This document shows positions 61,045 through 64,000 of a stretch of DNA of 64,000 nt, piece after piece; within the stretch, counting starts at the first letter, position 1; each line of letters starts with the position of its first letter. The position numbers and the translations under genes are program-made. The DNA is taken from positions 1 to 64,000 of the forward strand of contig CABYJX010000004.1 of the NCBI GenBank assembly GCA_902519405.1, given 5' to 3'. The notes under the pieces are model-generated. The model saw only the letters and a program-made list of their open reading frames with translations. It searched no databases and was not told the DNA's origin. This DNA comes from an uncultured Gammaproteobacteria bacterium (GTDB lineage Bacteria > Pseudomonadota > Gammaproteobacteria > Pseudomonadales > Halieaceae).

Positions 61045-62352
61045 CTACAATCGCTGCGTGATATCCAGACCTATACCTGCAGCAACTTCAAAAAAATCAG
61101 GAAAAGAAGTTGCAACATTCTCGCAATTGCTAATCTCAATTGGATCGGTCGCGACTAGTCCCGCGATCGCAAAAGCCATGGCAATTCTGTGATCACCGAA
61201 GCTATTTACGTTGCCACCCTTTATCCCTCCTCCTGAAACAATAATACCATCATCCTTAACCTTATTTTTCACTCCTAAGGTATCCAGCCCTGCAGCCATA
61301 CAAGAAATTCTATCACTCTCCTTGACTCTCAATTCCGCTGCACCTGAGAGTTTAGTAGGACCTTCTGCACATGCCGCTGCAATAAAAATTGCTGGGAATT
61401 CATCTATTGCTAAAGGAACTAGACTTTCCGGTATCTCAATACCACTTAACTTTGCATATCGAACTCGAATATCTGCTACAGGCTCCCCACTCATCTCTCT
61501 AGAATTTACGATTTGAAAGTCCGCACCCATCAATTCGAGAATCTTCAAAATCCCAATTCGAGTTGGATTTATTCCTACATGCTGTAATAGAATATCTGAT
61601 CCTGGAGTAATACTAGCACCGACCAAGAAGAAAGCAGCTGAAGACAAATCTCCAGGTACTTCTATTCGGTGACCCTTAAGATATCCACCTCCGCGCAATG
61701 AAATCGAATTTTTCTTTCTCCTGATAGAATATCCAAATCCCTCTAACATTCTCTCAGTATGATCACGAGTAGGCGATGGTTCAATCACCGTAATCTCGCC
61801 ATCGACATATAATCCAGCTAAAAGTAACGCCGACTTAACTTGCGCACTGGCAACCGGCATCTCATATCGAATACCTATCAGTTCTCTATTACCCTTTATA
61901 CAAATAGGGGGATAGTCCCCTTGCTTTCCACTCAAAGCTGCACCCATCGAATTAAGTGGATGGATAATACGTCCCATTGGTCGCGCCATTAACGAGTTAT
62001 CGCCGATCAAATGAGAGTCAAAATTTTGTCCTGCTAAAACACCGGATAGCAGACGCATACTAGTCCCAGAATTCCCCATATCTAAGGGTTTGTTCGAAGG
62101 CTTTAATCCTTTGAATCCTTCCCCATAGATATGAACAACGCCTTCTATTGGCATTTCTATTCGAATACCCAACTCTCGCATACTTCTGACAGTAGCGAGA
62201 ACATCTTCGCTCTCAAGTAAATTAACTACCTCTGTAGTCCCCGAGGCTAAACATCCTAAGATGATTGATCTATGAGAGATAGATTTGTCTCCTGGAACAC
62301 GAATTTCCCCTGTGAGACTAAACCCTGGATTGACTACATAGCTTAAAGACAT
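61045..62352 (-). CDS. aroA: 3-phosphoshikimate 1-carboxyvinyltransferase
   Basis: VPGDKSISHRSIILGCLASG, LDMGNSGTSMRLLSG, RVKESDRI, FGDHRIAMAFAIAG. Confidence 0.97.
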   Translation of the reverse strand: MSLSYVVNPGFSLTGEIRVPGDKSISHRSIILGCLASGTTEVVNLLESEDVLATVRSMRELGIRIEMPIEGVVHIYGEGFKGLKPSNKPLDMGNSGTSMRLLSGVLAGQNFDSHLIGDNSLMARPMGRIIHPLNSMGAALSGKQGDYPPICIKGNRELIGIRYEMPVASAQVKSALLLAGLYVDGEITVIEPSPTRDHTERMLEGFGYSIRRKKNSISLRGGGYLKGHRIEVPGDLSSAAFFLVGASITPGSDILLQHVGINPTRIGILKILELMGADFQIVNSREMSGEPVADIRVRYAKLSGIEIPESLVPLAIDEFPAIFIAAACAEGPTKLSGAAELRVKESDRISCMAAGLDTLGVKNKVKDDGIIVSGGGIKGGNVNSFGDHRIAMAFAIAGLVATDPIEISNCENVATSFPDFFEVAAGIGLDITQRL

Positions 62353-62383
62353 ACGTTTATTCTATATACAGAAGATACATAAA

Positions 62384-63265
62384 TTAAACTTCTGCAAAGC
62401 TATCACGTACTATTTTTGCTTTAGAGAAAATGTCTAGAAGGGACTGAGAATCATTCTGCTCAATCGCAGCAGAAATCAGATCTAAATCTAAGCGAAAATC
62501 ATCCATAGATTTAAGAATCTCCTCTCGATTAGCCATTGCAATATCTCTCCACATAGTCGGATCGCTTCCTGCGATCCGGGTGAAATCTCTAAATCCTCCA
62601 GCAGCATAGTCGAATATATTTTTTCCTTTGGACCTTTTAGCAAGAACATTAACTAAAGTATATGCAAGGATATGAGGCAGATGACTTGTGGCAGCCAAAA
62701 TTTGATCATGCTCTGATACACCCATCTCTACCACCTCAGCACCTAAACTATTCCAAATCGTAGCTATAATTTCTACAGAAGATTTATCATTTGAGGAAAG
62801 CGGTGTTAGAACCACACGGCGTCCTTCAAAAAGATCCTCTCTGGCTGCTCCATTACCACTTTTTTCAGAACCAGCAAGAGGATGACCTAGAACTAACCTT
62901 GGCGGAAACTGTCCGCACACTTCTATTGCTACTTTGAGTAAATTACCCTTTGCACTTGCTACATCGGTAATTATAGGTCCATTAGACAGATCTATTTTAA
63001 ACAAGACCTGTCGAAGTAGGTTCTCTGAAGCAAGCGCTGGAGCTGCTATGATCACTAAGTCTGCATTTTCAAGAGCATAATTAATATCCAAAGTGATTTC
63101 ATCGACGAGAGCTCTCGATAAAGCTTGCTCTAATGCTTCTCTTGATCTTCCGTAGCCTAATAAATTTCCTCTAAATCCCTTCTTTCGAAGAGCCAGTGCT
63201 ATTGAGCCACCGATCAGGCCAAGTCCTAAAAAGGTAATATTGGTGATGGATCCGTCTATTTTCAC
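62384..63265 (-). CDS. tyrA: Prephenate dehydrogenase
   Basis: FLGLGLIGGSIALALRKKG, VLGHPLAGSEKSGNGAA, SHLPHILAYTL. Confidence 0.95.
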   Translation of the reverse strand: MKIDGSITNITFLGLGLIGGSIALALRKKGFRGNLLGYGRSREALEQALSRALVDEITLDINYALENADLVIIAAPALASENLLRQVLFKIDLSNGPIITDVASAKGNLLKVAIEVCGQFPPRLVLGHPLAGSEKSGNGAAREDLFEGRRVVLTPLSSNDKSSVEIIATIWNSLGAEVVEMGVSEHDQILAATSHLPHILAYTLVNVLAKRSKGKNIFDYAAGGFRDFTRIAGSDPTMWRDIAMANREEILKSMDDFRLDLDLISAAIEQNDSQSLLDIFSKAKIVRDSFAEV

Positions 63266-63266
63266 T

Positions 63267-64000
63267 CTACCAATCCAATGAGCGAGGATAGGAACCCAGG
63301 CGCTTCAATAAGACAGCATTTTCCTCTAATTCCATCATTATTAATTTAACATTATCATCCTGAAGATGTCCTTCAAACTCAATAAAAAATACGTACGTCC
63401 ACTTCTCAGAGCGAGACGGTCTCGAATCAATTCTAGTCAGGCTTATATTAGATCTTTGAAAAGGATCCAAAATTTTATAAAGAGCACCTGGTTTATTTCT
63501 ACTTGAAACAATAATAGAAGTTTTATCCTCTCCACTTTTTGGAATATCACTAGTACCAACTATCAAAAACCTAGTAGTGTTATCGCCACTATCCTCTATA
63601 TTAGAACTTATCCTCTCCAACTTATATTGCGCCTGCGCGACCTCTCCGGCTACTGCGGCGACTCCAACTGTCTCCGCTGCTAATTTTGCCGCTTCTCCAT
63701 TACTTCGTAATGACTGCCTATCTGCGTTAGGGTAGTTGATATCTAACCAATTACGACACTGAGCCAATCCTTGTTCATGAGCACAAATTTTCGAAATCCC
63801 TACTGCCTTTGTACGTTGCGAGACTAAAAGATGATGTTCAATCCTAACTTCAACCTCACCTGATATTTTTAAAGTTGAATCTAGGAAGTTGTCTAACGTG
63901 TTATTCACCATACCTTCTGTAGAATTTTCAACCGGAACTACTCCATAATCGCTCTCTCCTGATTCAACATGTGCAAACACCTGATCTATAGAAGATGCGC
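63267..64000 (-). CDS. pheA: Chorismate mutase/prephenate dehydratase (5' end beyond window)
   Basis: YGVVPVENSTEGMVNNTLD, TRFLIVG, KTSIIVSSRNKPGALYKIL, FFIEFEGH; truncated at window edge. Confidence 0.95.
   Translation of the reverse strand, partial: ASSIDQVFAHVESGESDYGVVPVENSTEGMVNNTLDNFLDSTLKISGEVEVRIEHHLLVSQRTKAVGISKICAHEQGLAQCRNWLDINYPNADRQSLRSNGEAAKLAAETVGVAAVAGEVAQAQYKLERISSNIEDSGDNTTRFLIVGTSDIPKSGEDKTSIIVSSRNKPGALYKILDPFQRSNISLTRIDSRPSRSEKWTYVFFIEFEGHLQDDNVKLIMMELEENAVLLKRLGSYPRSLDW

Noticed and set aside
1-64000. CRISPR arrays, rRNA genes, intact transposases or integrases, toxin-antitoxin or phage-defence cassettes
   Set aside because: Looked for across the window; no regular spacer-repeat array and no ORF with such domains was recognised.

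Overview
The window appears to be a chromosomal segment of an AT-leaning, probably marine gammaproteobacterium (taxonomy is inference). The right end (about 55.8-64 kb, minus strand) is a housekeeping block: pheA(partial)-tyrA-aroA-cmk-rpsA-ihfB-lapA-lapB-pyrF. It continues into a small surface-polysaccharide module (epimerase, WecA/WbpL-like, WbpM-like), then a DHH phosphoesterase, glk and eda. The middle carries catabolic/accessory genes: SDRs, two DUF1214-type proteins, sulfotransferases, a TonB receptor, an acyl-CoA synthetase, a Rieske oxygenase, a reductive-dehalogenase-like Fe-S protein, an AtoE-like transporter, ALDH and a CaiB-type CoA transferase. The left end has azurin, a YHYH protein, a DoxX protein, a circularly permuted ATP-grasp/alpha-E/metallopeptidase operon and a large FG-GAP protein. 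One tRNA-Ser(GCU) is present, with a 48-nt imperfect partial copy 1.7 kb away. The most interesting signal is a roughly 130-170 aa four-cysteine secreted domain found in four otherwise unrelated exported proteins: a YHYH protein, an FG-GAP/Ca-binding protein, a beta-lactamase-fold protein and a stand-alone protein. Other leads are a strong-SD 24-aa micro-ORF with its own terminator, an RDase-like gene whose conserved N-terminus lacks a start codon but lies behind an A8 tract, and two unusual periodic-repeat proteins. No CRISPR array, rRNA or intact transposase was recognised.
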